From positions 357,730-421,729 of the forward strand of contig NZ_DF158897.1 of assembly GCF_000307265.1 (NCBI RefSeq): a DNA stretch of 64,000 bases, given 5' to 3'. The DNA comes from Oscillibacter ruminantium GH1 (lineage in GTDB: Bacteria > Bacillota > Clostridia > Oscillospirales > Oscillospiraceae). This document shows, in pieces, positions 7,324-16,193 of the stretch; positions within the stretch are counted from its first letter, which is position 1; each line of letters starts with the position of its first letter. The notes beneath the pieces are model-generated. The model saw only the letters and a list, made by a program, of their open reading frames with translations. It did no database searches and had not been told where the DNA came from. Made by a program: the position numbers and the translations under genes.

Positions 7324-8318
7324 AAAAGTTTTTAACGTTTGCTCTGGCTGCCGCCATGACTTTGAGCCTTGCCGCCTGCGGCAATAACGGCGCATCCTCC
7401 TCTGGTTCCTCTTCCGCCACCGGAGATCCTTATAAGATCGGCCTTTTGCAATACGGGCAGCACGCTTCTCTGGACAACTGCCGCGAGGGCTTTTTGCAGG
7501 GCCTTGAGGAAGCGGGTCTTGTGGAGGGAACGGACTACGTGGTGGATTACCAGAACGCCGGATTTGACGACGCCATGGACACGCAGATCGCCAGCAAGTT
7601 CTCCTCCGACGGCGTGGATATGATGGTGGCCGTGGCCACGCCCTCCGCCGTGGCCTGCTATGCCGCTGCCGAGGAAAAGGATATCCCCGTGGTGTATGTG
7701 GCGGTCAACGACCCCGTCGCCGCCAACCTGTCTTCCGGCAACATCACCGGGACCTCCGACGCGCTTCCGGTAGAGGCTCAGCTTCAGCTGATTCGGGCCA
7801 TGCAGCCCGAGGCCAAGACCATCGGCATCCTGTATACCACCAGCGAACCCAACTCCGTGTCCACCATTGCCGAGTATGAGGCCAAGGCCGGGGACTATGG
7901 CTTCACCATTGACGCGGTGGGCGTGACCACCCCGGCAGAGGTCCCTCAGGGCGCAGACACCCTGATCTCCCACAAGGTGGACTGCTTCTCCAATCTGACT
8001 GACAACAATGTGGTGGGCGTTCTCCCCGCCGTTTTGGAAAAGACCAACGAGGCCGGCATTCCCGTGTATGGCTCTGAGATCGAGCAGGTGAAGATCGGCT
8101 GCGCCGCCTCCGCCGGTATCGACTACATCCAGCTGGGCCGCCAGACCGGTGCTATGGCCGCCAAGGTTATCCGGGGCGAAGCCGTGTGTGCCGATATCCC
8201 CTTTGAGACGATTGCCTCTTACAGCACCTATATCAATTCCGACGTGCTGGACGCCATGGGCATCGCCGTTCCCGCCGACATTGCGGCAGCTGCCACAGAG
8301 GCTAACGCCGCTGCCTGA
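7320..8318 (+). CDS. trpX: Tryptophan ABC transporter substrate-binding lipoprotein
   Basis: Extracytoplasmic binding protein of the ABC_sub_bind (PF04392) family, 332 residues. The signal starts MKKFLTFALAAAMTLSLAACG, with a LAAC lipobox placing the lipid-modified Cys at residue 20. Motifs parallel the protein at 3123: YKIGLLQYGQHASLDN, then GILYTTSEPNSV. The upstream T-box with a UGG specifier makes tryptophan the probable ligand, as for the TrpXYZ importers described in Gram-positive bacteria. GGAGA precedes the ATG. First gene of an importer operon with 8423, 9300 and probably 10084. Confidence 0.92.
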   Translation: MKKFLTFALAAAMTLSLAACGNNGASSSGSSSATGDPYKIGLLQYGQHASLDNCREGFLQGLEEAGLVEGTDYVVDYQNAGFDDAMDTQIASKFSSDGVDMMVAVATPSAVACYAAAEEKDIPVVYVAVNDPVAANLSSGNITGTSDALPVEAQLQLIRAMQPEAKTIGILYTTSEPNSVSTIAEYEAKAGDYGFTIDAVGVTTPAEVPQGADTLISHKVDCFSNLTDNNVVGVLPAVLEKTNEAGIPVYGSEIEQVKIGCAASAGIDYIQLGRQTGAMAAKVIRGEAVCADIPFETIASYSTYINSDVLDAMGIAVPADIAAAATEANAAA

Positions 8319-8350
8319 GCGTTTTTCCCCTGCCTGATTTCTATGGCGCC

Positions 8351-8378
8351 GCTCTCCGCCGAAAAAACGGCGGAGAGC
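8351..8378 (+). other. Intercistronic hairpin after trpX
   Basis: GCTCTCCGCCG / CGGCGGAGAGC (11 bp, A6 loop) lies between binding protein and permease genes. A TTTTTT follows only about 17 bases later, so partial termination or mRNA protection is likelier than full termination. Confidence 0.6.
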
Positions 8379-8422
8379 CTCGCCCTGTTTCCATCTTTTT
8401 TGATCTGAAAGGAGGGACCGCC

Positions 8423-9307
8423 ATGCTGGACCTGCTGGTCAGCACCCTGATTCAGGGATTGATTTACGCGCTGGTCTCTTTCGGCGTGTACATCACCTAT
8501 TCCATTTTGGACTTTCCCGATCTGAGCGTGGACGGCAGCTTTCCTCTGGGGGCGGCGGTCACCGCCGTGCTGCTGACAAACGGCTGCAACCCGTATCTCA
8601 CGCTGCTGGCGGCACTGTGTATGGGCGCACTGGCGGGACTTTTCACTGGCTTCATCCATGTGAAGCTTCACGTCCGGGACCTGCTGGCGGGCATCATCAC
8701 CATGACCGCCCTGTTTTCCATCAATCTCCAGATCGCCGGGTCCAACCTGACGGTGGAGCGGGCGGTGGACACCATTTTTACCGCTGGGCCTACCATGGCC
8801 CTGTTCGGGGGACTGAGTCTCACCTATCGCAAGCTGATCGTCGCTCTCATTATCACGCTTCTTGTCAAACTGCTGCTGGACGCGTTCTTTGCCACAAAGG
8901 CGGGTCTGCTGCTCCGGGCCGTGGGTGACAACGCCTTTTTGGTCACGTCCCTTGCCAAGGACAAGGGCAACGTGAAGCTGGCGGGCCTTGTGATCTCCAA
9001 CGCGCTGGTGGCGCTGGGCGGGGCGCTGGTGTGCCACGAAACCCGCAGCTTTTCCGCCACCATGGGCACCGGACAGGTGGTCTTCGGTCTGGCAACGGTG
9101 ATCATCGGCGTGGCGCTGTTCCGCCGTCTCAGCTTTGTAAAGGGAACCACCGCCGTGGTGGTGGGCAGCATTCTCTATAAGCTGTGCATCGCCGTGGCGT
9201 TGGATTTGGGGCTGCCCCCCAACATGATGAAACTCATCACCGCCGTGCTGTTTTTACTGGTGCTGGTGGCGTCCGGACGGAAAGGGGAGGAGATCATCCA
9301 TGCTTGA
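8423..9307 (+). CDS. trpY: Tryptophan ABC transporter permease
   Basis: Membrane subunit of the BPD_transp_2 family, 294 residues with about eight hydrophobic segments. It begins MLDLLVSTLIQGLIYALVSF, and the ATPase-contacting loop reads LRAVGDNAFLVTSLAKDKG. AAAGGAGGG lies 8 bases before the ATG. It ends 8 bp inside the ATPase gene (ATGCTTGA). It is the counterpart of the permease at 4263 but shorter by about 30 residues. Confidence 0.93.
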   Translation: MLDLLVSTLIQGLIYALVSFGVYITYSILDFPDLSVDGSFPLGAAVTAVLLTNGCNPYLTLLAALCMGALAGLFTGFIHVKLHVRDLLAGIITMTALFSINLQIAGSNLTVERAVDTIFTAGPTMALFGGLSLTYRKLIVALIITLLVKLLLDAFFATKAGLLLRAVGDNAFLVTSLAKDKGNVKLAGLVISNALVALGGALVCHETRSFSATMGTGQVVFGLATVIIGVALFRRLSFVKGTTAVVVGSILYKLCIAVALDLGLPPNMMKLITAVLFLLVLVASGRKGEEIIHA

Positions 9308-10073
9308 GATTCGAGGGGTCTCCAAGACCTACAACCCCGGCACCGTGACGGAACAGTGCCTGTTTGACAAGTTCTCCCTCTCCGTGGAAGACGGCCAATT
9401 CATTTCTATCGTGGGCAGCAACGGCTCCGGCAAAACGTCTTTGCTGAACATCATCTGCGGTTCAATTCCCATCGAGAGCGGAGACGTGCTGGTGGGTGGC
9501 GAGAGCATTTCCAAAAAGCGGGACTTCCAGCGCTATATTACCATGGGCCGGGTGTATCAAAACCCCTCCATGGGCACCTGCCCCAATCTGACCATGCTGG
9601 AAAATTTGTCCCTTGCGGACAACAAGGGGAAAACCTTTGGCTTCAGCCGAGGCGTGAACAAAAAACGCACAGACTATTATCGCAGCGAGCTGGAGAGCCT
9701 GGGCCTGGGGCTTGAGGATAAGCTGGGTGTAAAAATGGGGTCCCTTTCCGGCGGTCAGCGGCAGGCCGTGGCGCTGCTGATGGCCACGATGACACCGCTG
9801 AAATTTCTGATTCTGGACGAACACACGGCGGCTCTGGACCCCAAGACTGCGGAGGTCATCATGCAGCTCACCGATAAAGTGGTGCGGGAAAAGAAGCTCA
9901 CCGCCATGATGGTGACCCACAATCTGCGCTACGCTGTGGAATACGGCGACCGGCTGCTGATGATGGACCGGGGCCATGTGGTGCTGGATCGGATCGGTGC
10001 GGAAAAGCAAAACACCTCGATGGACGATTTGTTGGCGCTGTTCAACAAAATCTCCATTGAGTGTGGGAATTGA
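9300..10073 (+). CDS. trpZ: Tryptophan ABC transporter ATP-binding protein
   Basis: Cytoplasmic ATPase, 257 residues. It has Walker A GSNGSGKTS, signature LSGGQRQAV, Walker B FLILDEHTAALD and the switch His in MVTHN. GGGGAGGAG precedes the start. It overlaps the permease stop by 8 bp and is followed by the TipAS-like gene 10 bp later. Confidence 0.95.
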   Translation: MLEIRGVSKTYNPGTVTEQCLFDKFSLSVEDGQFISIVGSNGSGKTSLLNIICGSIPIESGDVLVGGESISKKRDFQRYITMGRVYQNPSMGTCPNLTMLENLSLADNKGKTFGFSRGVNKKRTDYYRSELESLGLGLEDKLGVKMGSLSGGQRQAVALLMATMTPLKFLILDEHTAALDPKTAEVIMQLTDKVVREKKLTAMMVTHNLRYAVEYGDRLLMMDRGHVVLDRIGAEKQNTSMDDLLALFNKISIECGN

Positions 10074-10083
10074 GGAGGATACG

Positions 10084-10374
10084 ATGAGCAATTATATTGG
10101 AGCCACCGGCGAGCAGGCCGAGGAAGACAAGCTGCTGCAAGCGTTTGCCGCCCTGACCCCGGCAGACGATCCCGCCTGCCCGGATGCCCGGGCGCTGGTG
10201 GAGCAGTGGCAGGCCCACATGGCCAAGTACCATGACGGATGCGACAACGAAAAGCTCCTTCGCATGGGACGGCTGTATGCGGCGGACGACCGTTTTGCGG
10301 AAATGCTGGACAGCTACGGCGACGGCACAGCACACTATATCGGCGAGGCGATTTTGAGTTATCTGGGCGAGTAA
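10084..10374 (+). CDS. Small TipAS-like domain protein
   Basis: A 96-residue protein starting MSNYIGATGEQAEEDKLL with GAGGAGG 5 bases upstream. The second half (VEQWQAHMAKYHDGC, LRMGRLYAADDRFAEMLDSYG, then GEAILSYLGE) resembles the C-terminal part of the TipAS ligand-binding domain of TipA/MerR regulators. Here there is no MerR helix-turn-helix, so it is a free-standing domain. Placed last in the tryptophan importer operon, it might bind a small ligand or peptide. The family call rests on motif memory and is moderate. Confidence 0.7.
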   Translation: MSNYIGATGEQAEEDKLLQAFAALTPADDPACPDARALVEQWQAHMAKYHDGCDNEKLLRMGRLYAADDRFAEMLDSYGDGTAHYIGEAILSYLGE

Positions 10375-10400
10375 CTCCAGCTTCCGGTTGAACTGAAGTT

Positions 10401-10443
10401 AAAAAGGCACGGGAACGGCTATGCCGCTCCCGTGCCTTTTTCT
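10401..10443. terminator. Bidirectional terminator between tryptophan operon and TRAP operon
   Basis: AAAAAGGCACGGGAaCGG / CCGcTCCCGTGCCTTTTT, with A5 before and T5 after, so it can end both the plus-strand trp operon and the minus-strand TRAP operon. Confidence 0.92.
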
Positions 10444-10471
10444 AATATATTTTTCCTTTTCGGAAACTCCG

Positions 10472-12439
10472 TCAAACCGCCGCAGGGGTACTGTGTCTCT
10501 TGCTCTTCAAATACTGATAAGCGAGAACCGCCGCAAACAGGGCCAGGCCCACCGCGTCGGTGACAATGCCGCTGTCAATCATCAGCAGCGCCGCCACAAA
10601 AGCGGCCACACGGAAGATCCAGTTGACTTTGGTAAAGAGGAAACCCTCTGCCGCCACGGCGATCAGGAACACACCCACGCAGGCGGTGATAACCACTTGA
10701 ATGCCGGTGAACAGCGTCACGTTGTCCAGCATCAGCTGCTGGTTATACACGAACATGTAGGGGACGATGAATCCCGCCAGAGCCAGCTTTACCGACACCA
10801 CGCCGGTCTTCATGGGACTGCCGCCGGACAGGCCCGCCGCCGCAAAGGAGGCAAGAGCAACGGGAGGCGTGAGGTTCGCGAACATGGCAAAGTAGAAGCA
10901 GAACATGTGGGCCGCAATATCGGGAACGCCCAGCTGAATCAGCGCGGGCGCCGCGATGGTGGCGGTGATAAGATAGGCCGGAATGGAGGGCAGGCCCATA
11001 CCCAGAATCATGCAGGTAATCATGGTGAAAATCAGCGTCAGGAAGATGCTGCTCTGACCGATGCTGATGATGGTGGAGGCCACGTTCAGCGCGAAGCCGG
11101 TCAAACCGCATACGCCCACGATGATGCCCACGCAGGCGCAGGCAATTGCCACGGAGATGGTGGACTTGGCGCCGGCTACGAACGCGTCGCAGATGTCCTT
11201 GAGACTCATGCGGCTGATGGGCCGCAGCTGCGCCACCACAATGGTGACCGCAATGGTCCAGAACGCGCTGACAATCACGGTCTTACCGCTGAAAATCAGC
11301 ATGTACAGCAAAAACACAATGGGAATCAACAGATGGCCCTGCTCCCGCATGACCTGACCCGCCTTGGGCAGCTGGTCCTTGGGAATGCCCACCAGATTGT
11401 CCCGGCTGGCCCGCAGCTGAACCTGAATGATGATGCCCAGATAGTAAATCAGCGCGGGAATCACGGCGGCCTTGATGATGACGGGATACTGCACGCCCAG
11501 CGTCTCCGCCATGACGAAGGCGGCGGCGCCCATAATCGGCGGCAGCAGCTGCCCGCCCACGGAGGCGGTGGCCTCCACGGCTCCGGCAAATTCCTTGGAG
11601 TAGCCGGTCTTTTTCATCAGAGGGATGGTAAAGGTGCCGGTGGTCACCACGTTGGCAACGGCAGAGCCGTTGATGGACCCCAAAAAGCCGGAGGCCAGCA
11701 CGGCCACCTTGGCGGGGCCGCCCTTGGTGCTGCCCGCCAGAGAGTTGGCAATGTCATTAAAGAACTTGCCCATGCCGCACTTGTTCATAACCTCGCCAAA
11801 GATGATGAACAGGACAATATAGGTGGCGGAGACTTTAACGGTGGAGCCGTAAATACCCTCCGTACCAATGGTCAGGCACTGCACCACGCGCTCCCACGTA
11901 TAGCCCCGGTGCATAAACACACCGGGGAAATACCGGCCAAAAATGCCGTAAATAATGAAAATGAGAGAAAGGATGGACAGCGCCGGTCCGCTGATTCGGC
12001 GGGAGCATTCCAGCACCAGCAGAATCAAAATACTTCCCACCACAATATCCAGCACAGAGGGCTGGAAGCCGGTGGAAATGAACACGTTGTACCGGGCAAA
12101 GACATAGACCGGCATACAGGCGGACAGGGCGATGCAGGCCCAGTCATACCAAGCGATGCGCGTCCGGCTGGATTTTTTAAACGCCGGATACATGGCAAAG
12201 CCAAGCACTAAAACCAAACCCACATGGATGGCGTGGTGCTTGATATTGACCATCTGCATGAAACGAACGCCGGAGGCGTAGGCCAGATGGTAAACGGTAA
12301 ACAGGAAGCAGAGGACATAGACAATTTTGACCAGAGACTTTGCGTCAAAATTGCGGGTTCTGGATTCCTTTTCAAACTTTTCAAGGACTTCCGCGCCGCT
12401 GGCAACGGCTTCTTCCGATCCTTTTTTAATATTAGCCAA
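10472..12439 (-). CDS. TRAP transporter fused permease (4TM plus 12TM)
   Basis: Large membrane component of a TRAP-T importer in which the small DctQ-like and large DctM-like parts are joined (TRAP_fused type). The 655-residue product has about 16-18 hydrophobic segments. Conserved segments include GFLGSINGSAVANVVTTGTF, SVGGQLLPPIMGAAAFVMAE and GMGLPSIPAYLITATIAAPA. Expected to drive sodium- or proton-coupled uptake of a carboxylate or similar solute delivered by the TAXI protein. TTG 12439 is chosen because GGGAGG lies about 9 bases upstream and it overlaps the DUF1850 stop by 8 bp; the open frame runs to 12508 without a better site. Confidence 0.95.
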   Translation of the reverse strand: MANIKKGSEEAVASGAEVLEKFEKESRTRNFDAKSLVKIVYVLCFLFTVYHLAYASGVRFMQMVNIKHHAIHVGLVLVLGFAMYPAFKKSSRTRIAWYDWACIALSACMPVYVFARYNVFISTGFQPSVLDIVVGSILILLVLECSRRISGPALSILSLIFIIYGIFGRYFPGVFMHRGYTWERVVQCLTIGTEGIYGSTVKVSATYIVLFIIFGEVMNKCGMGKFFNDIANSLAGSTKGGPAKVAVLASGFLGSINGSAVANVVTTGTFTIPLMKKTGYSKEFAGAVEATASVGGQLLPPIMGAAAFVMAETLGVQYPVIIKAAVIPALIYYLGIIIQVQLRASRDNLVGIPKDQLPKAGQVMREQGHLLIPIVFLLYMLIFSGKTVIVSAFWTIAVTIVVAQLRPISRMSLKDICDAFVAGAKSTISVAIACACVGIIVGVCGLTGFALNVASTIISIGQSSIFLTLIFTMITCMILGMGLPSIPAYLITATIAAPALIQLGVPDIAAHMFCFYFAMFANLTPPVALASFAAAGLSGGSPMKTGVVSVKLALAGFIVPYMFVYNQQLMLDNVTLFTGIQVVITACVGVFLIAVAAEGFLFTKVNWIFRVAAFVAALLMIDSGIVTDAVGLALFAAVLAYQYLKSKRHSTPAAV

Positions 12440-12923
12440 TGGAAATACCTCCCTTTGTAATGATTCTTCCGGTGATGCGGCTGGCGTTGGGCAGCGTGCG
12501 GAAATCAAAAATCTCCGACCCGTTGAGAGTCAGGCCCTTCATATAGGTGGAGGAAGTCAGCCAGTGAAACTCCGGAAAATAGCTGTTGATGTCCTCCATC
12601 CAGACAAGGCCGTCCTCTATGCGGGTGGGAACGTCCATTTCCGCCGGAATGCCCGCGCCATAGCCCGCTACGGCGATGGCATCCAGATTGAAGCCGCCGT
12701 CGGGCAGAATGGTATAGTATTCATACCACGGAATGTGCTCGAAGGAGTGCTCGATCTCCAGCCGGAGCTGATCTCCGGGTTGGGCCGAAACCTCCAAAAC
12801 CACCCGCTCGTTTTCCCGGTCATAGAGCTGAAAGCTGATCCGAGGCCCGCCGTCCCATGCCGCCAGCGCCATAAAGGCGCAGGAAAGCAGCAGAAACAGC
12901 GCGGCTTGTACGCAGTGCTTCAT
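12432..12923 (-). CDS. DUF1850 protein of TRAP/TAXI operon
   Basis: A 163-residue exported or membrane-anchored protein with a hydrophobic N-terminus (MKHCVQAALFLLLSCAFMAL). DUF1850 genes commonly sit between TAXI and fused TRAP permease genes, exactly as here. The family hallmark is a Phe/His/Ser-x-Glu pattern seen as LRLEIEHSFEHIPWYEYY. Function unknown; possibly an accessory of the transporter. Its stop overlaps the permease TTG start. Confidence 0.85.
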   Translation of the reverse strand: MKHCVQAALFLLLSCAFMALAAWDGGPRISFQLYDRENERVVLEVSAQPGDQLRLEIEHSFEHIPWYEYYTILPDGGFNLDAIAVAGYGAGIPAEMDVPTRIEDGLVWMEDINSYFPEFHWLTSSTYMKGLTLNGSEIFDFRTLPNASRITGRIITKGGISIG

Positions 12924-13047
12924 GGTCTTACTCTACCTCCCCGCGGCAAAAGGCCGGGGAATTTTCCTTGGAGGCGCGCCCGCCTTCAAGGGGAAGCCGG
13001 AGGACGGATGGAACCGCCCTCCGGCCAACGCAACCCCCGAAAAAGCC

Positions 13048-14097
13048 TTAGTTGAGGTAACCCTGCTCTTTCCAGAATGCCTCCGCGCCGGGATGCAGGG
13101 GCAGCTGGATGTCGCTGACGCCCACGTCCAGAGAGATGTTCTGGTTGGCGGCGTTGTGAGAAGCCTGGATGGTGCCGATGTTCTCAAAGATACCGGTCAG
13201 CATGTCGTGAACCATCTCGTCGGACAGGTCCTTGCGCACCATCATGATGTTGTACACGAAAACACCCTCGATGTCCGCGTCGTTGTTGTAAGTACCGGCG
13301 GGGATGGTGGCCTTGGCGTAGTAGGGATAGTCGTTGACCAGCTTGTCGCGGCCCTCGCCGTCGATGGGAACGATCACCATGTCATAGCTCACGCCCAGCT
13401 CCATCACCGTGGCGTTGGGAAGACCGGAGGTGACGAACACCGCGTCGCACTGGCCGTTCTTCATGTTGTCGATGGCCTCGCCGTAAGCCAGATAGTCGGG
13501 AGTAATATCGTTATAGGTGATACCGTAGGCCTCCAGAATCATGCGGGCGTTGATCTCAACGCCGGAGTTGGCCGCGCCAACGCCCACGCGCTTGCCCCGC
13601 AGGTCCTCGATGGTCTTGATGCCGGTGGAGGCGGTGGTGACCAGCTGCACGTAGTTGGGCCACAGGCGCATCAGCGCGCGCAGGTCTTCAGCGGGCGCGG
13701 TGCCGTCATAAGCGCCGGTGCCGGTGTAGGCCTGCATAACGGCATCCTGCATGGCGATGGCGATCTCAGCGTCGCCGTCCTGAATCAGCTGAATGTTCGC
13801 GCCGGAAGCGTTGGTGGCTTCCGCGCTGGTCTTATAACCCCAGTCGCCCAGAGCGGTGGCAAACGCGCCGCCGATGGGATAGTAGATGCCGGAAGTCGGG
13901 CCGGTGGCCACGGTGACAAACTCCTTGGCCCGGTCTGCCTGACTCAGCAGAGCCAGACTGCCATCCGCAGAGCCGGAAGCCGCCGCAGAACCAGAAGATG
14001 CAGAGGATGCGGAGCCGGAGGCGGCAGGCGCCGCGCCGCAGGCCGCCAGAGTCAGCGCCATACCCAGCGCCAGAACGAGAGACAATGCTCTTTTCAT
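13048..14097 (-). CDS. TAXI family TRAP transporter solute-binding lipoprotein
   Basis: Extracytoplasmic solute receptor, 349 residues. It has a lipoprotein signal MKRALSLVLALGMALTLAACG (LAAC, Cys at residue 20) and a long Ala/Ser/Gly linker. The mature TAXI domain shows VATGPTSGIYYPIGGAFA near its start, the signature of the family, and EDLRGKRVGVGAANSGVEIN in the middle. TAXI proteins have been linked to glutamate and other dicarboxylate uptake; the ligand here cannot be read from sequence. First gene of the operon, transcribed from the promoter at 14167-14194, divergent from a LytS/LytR pair that probably controls it. Confidence 0.95.
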   Translation of the reverse strand: MKRALSLVLALGMALTLAACGAAPAASGSASSASSGSAAASGSADGSLALLSQADRAKEFVTVATGPTSGIYYPIGGAFATALGDWGYKTSAEATNASGANIQLIQDGDAEIAIAMQDAVMQAYTGTGAYDGTAPAEDLRALMRLWPNYVQLVTTASTGIKTIEDLRGKRVGVGAANSGVEINARMILEAYGITYNDITPDYLAYGEAIDNMKNGQCDAVFVTSGLPNATVMELGVSYDMVIVPIDGEGRDKLVNDYPYYAKATIPAGTYNNDADIEGVFVYNIMMVRKDLSDEMVHDMLTGIFENIGTIQASHNAANQNISLDVGVSDIQLPLHPGAEAFWKEQGYLN

Positions 14098-14166
14098 GTG
14101 ATTTCCCCCTCATTTTTGTTTTTGCCCGCAGTCAGCACACCGTGCGCGCAGGCTTGATCGCCTTTA

Positions 14167-14194
14167 ATTATGAACAAATTTTGAAGTGCGTCAA
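14167..14194 (-). promoter_or_regulatory. Promoter of TAXI/TRAP operon
   Basis: On the minus strand TTGACG (14189-14194), a 16-base spacer and CATAAT (14167-14172). A LytTR-like repeat lies 31 bases upstream of the -35. Confidence 0.65.
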
Positions 14195-14225
14195 TTCTTT
14201 CTGCGCGTTCTGTCCCGTATCTTGC

Positions 14226-14255
14226 GCGAACGGTCGTTTTTGCCCCGTAAACGGC
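14226..14255 (-). promoter_or_regulatory. Candidate LytTR operator of TAXI/TRAP operon
   Basis: On the minus strand GCCGTTTAC (14247-14255), 12 bases, then ACCGTTCGC (14226-14234). Two 9-bp direct repeats 12 bp apart is the classic LytTR site layout. The second repeat matches 8 of 9 consensus positions, the first 7. The 13-mer ACCGTTCGCGCAA is repeated exactly at 30034-30046. Confidence 0.6.
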
Positions 14256-14347
14256 AATCGTTTTTGCATAATCTAAACGCCTCTCCTGCAAATTTAGGGT
14301 AATATTTTGTAGAAAGTCGTTGAATTTTCATCGTTTAACTTTTAACA

Positions 14348-14375
14348 TTGCATTTTTTCACAAATTGTTTATAAT
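14348..14375 (+). promoter_or_regulatory. Promoter of LytS/LytR-type genes
   Basis: TTGCAT (14348-14353), a 16-base spacer and TATAAT (14370-14375). The rest of 14098-14443 holds the divergent promoter, the LytTR-like site and a repeated TCGTTTTTGC (14234 and 14258). Confidence 0.6.
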
Positions 14376-14443
14376 TAAGAATGTTGAATCATCCGCCAGG
14401 GCCTGTTCCGGGCGAATCAAAAGACCAACAGAAGGAGGACTTC

Positions 14444-16144
14444 ATGTCTGACTCCATGCCGCTGTCACTGCTTCTGAACATCAGCATTCTACTGCTGGCC
14501 GCCACCGTTTTGGGAGAATTCCGCCCTTTGCGGCGGCTTTTAAGGCCCTATGATATGACCTTAAAGGGGCAGCTGGTGCTGGCGCTGCTGTTTGGAGCGA
14601 TGGCCATTTTTTCCACCTGCTTTGGCTTTGAGACTCTCGACGCGATTATTAACACCCGCGTCATCAGCGTCACGGCGGCGGGGCTTTTGGGCGGACCGGT
14701 GTCCGGTCTGGGCGCCGGGCTGATCGGCGGGATTCACCGCTATTTTTACAACCCCACCAGCTTCACAGCTTTGGGCTGCTGCATAGGAACGATCTGCTTT
14801 GGCGCGGTGGGTGCGCTGGCCCACAAATACTGCGGGGGACTGCTGCGTAGGCGCAGCTTTCTCGTCTATATCACGGTGACGGGGGAATTGCTGCAAGCGG
14901 GGTGGCTGTTTTTGCTGGCTCGGCCCTTTTCCGCGGTGGTGGAGCTGGAATCCATGATTTTGTTTCCGAAAATTGTGATAAATTCCATTGGAATGGTCTT
15001 CTTTTTCAGCGTTTTTCTCCAGCTTCGGCGGGGACAGGCCGACGATCTCATCGAACACCAGAGCGCGGCGCTGTATATTGCCGACCGGTGCCTGCCCTAT
15101 CTTCGGCAGGGGCTTTCTAATCGAGAAAATCTTCAGACGGCGGCAGATATCATTCGGCTTCACAGCGCCGGATACGTGGTGGTTCTCTCCGACCGGGAGC
15201 AGGTTCTGGCCACCAGCGGCCTTTCCTTGAAAGAACCGGCGCTGCCGGAGCCCATGCGCCAGTGCATGGAACAGGACGCTACGCAGGTTTTGGGAACGGA
15301 TCGCGGGTTGTTTGACCGGGAGGGCAGTATCTCCACCCCCTTGAAAGCCAACGGAAAGGTCATCGGCGCGCTGGCGCTGGTGGTGGATCAGGGCGGTCTG
15401 CGGATTGCCCGCGCCGATATCCGTTTCGCGGAGAATCTGGCGCACCTTTTCTCCACCATTTTAGAGTTGAACACGCTGGATTATCAGATTCAGCTGCGGC
15501 GACAGGCGGAGTTCCGGGCCTTCCAGTCCCAGATTAATCCCCATTTTTTCTGCAACGCACTGAACACCATCTCCGCTCTCTGCCGCACGAACCCAGACAA
15601 GGCACGGAGTCTTCTGGTGGTTCTGGCCAACTATTACCGCCAGACCCTTTCCATCAACGAGGAATTCGTAACGCTGGAAGAGGAGCTGAACAACGTCCGC
15701 AATTATCTCACCATTGCCCAAGCTCGATTTGTGGACGCCATCCACTTTACTTTTATAAACACGGCGGACGGTTCTTCCTGCCGCCTGCCGCCGCTGATTG
15801 TCCAGCCGCTGGTAGAAAATGCCGTCCGCCACGGGGGTGTGGCCGTGGACAACCGGGTAGTGACGCTGCGGCTGGAGGGGGAAGGGGACTGGCTGACCGT
15901 GGCCGTGACCGATCAGGGCCACGGCTTTCCGGAAGATGTTTTGCGGGACCTGAACAACCCCAACAACCGGCGCTATACCGGTCTTTTCAATGTTTCCAAG
16001 CGGCTGGTCAGTATTTACGGGGCGGAGAGCCGCCTCCATGTGGACAGCACGCCCACCGGGTCCACGGTTTCCTTTCGCATCCCCGTGGTCCCGCCCACGG
16101 CCACACAGATACCACTGATGGCAGATGCGGCAGAGGTCCTCTGA
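14444..16144 (+). CDS. LytS-type sensor histidine kinase
   Basis: Membrane kinase of 566 residues. The N-terminal 5TMR-LYT sensor has about six hydrophobic segments including the motif ISVTAAGLLGGPVSGLGAGL and RYFYN. A GAF-like region follows (about residues 210-340). The His_kinase domain has its phospho-His in QSQINPHFFCNALNTIS. The C-terminal ATPase has PLVENAVRHGG and DQGHGF. GAAGGAGG lies 7 bases before ATG 14444; upstream in-frame codons have no such site. It is followed by its response regulator and is divergent from the TAXI/TRAP operon, so it probably senses the transported solute or the membrane state. Confidence 0.95.
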   Translation: MSDSMPLSLLLNISILLLAATVLGEFRPLRRLLRPYDMTLKGQLVLALLFGAMAIFSTCFGFETLDAIINTRVISVTAAGLLGGPVSGLGAGLIGGIHRYFYNPTSFTALGCCIGTICFGAVGALAHKYCGGLLRRRSFLVYITVTGELLQAGWLFLLARPFSAVVELESMILFPKIVINSIGMVFFFSVFLQLRRGQADDLIEHQSAALYIADRCLPYLRQGLSNRENLQTAADIIRLHSAGYVVVLSDREQVLATSGLSLKEPALPEPMRQCMEQDATQVLGTDRGLFDREGSISTPLKANGKVIGALALVVDQGGLRIARADIRFAENLAHLFSTILELNTLDYQIQLRRQAEFRAFQSQINPHFFCNALNTISALCRTNPDKARSLLVVLANYYRQTLSINEEFVTLEEELNNVRNYLTIAQARFVDAIHFTFINTADGSSCRLPPLIVQPLVENAVRHGGVAVDNRVVTLRLEGEGDWLTVAVTDQGHGFPEDVLRDLNNPNNRRYTGLFNVSKRLVSIYGAESRLHVDSTPTGSTVSFRIPVVPPTATQIPLMADAAEVL

Positions 16145-16193
16145 ACCGTTCTCCCAAAGCCCCGGCGAAAATTTGGCAAAGGAGTTTTCCTCA

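Noticed and set aside
10421-12211. Long open frame (596 codons) on the plus strand, His/Gly/Asn-rich
   Set aside because: Antisense to the TRAP permease. The composition is that of a shadow of hydrophobic codons, and there is no ribosome site.
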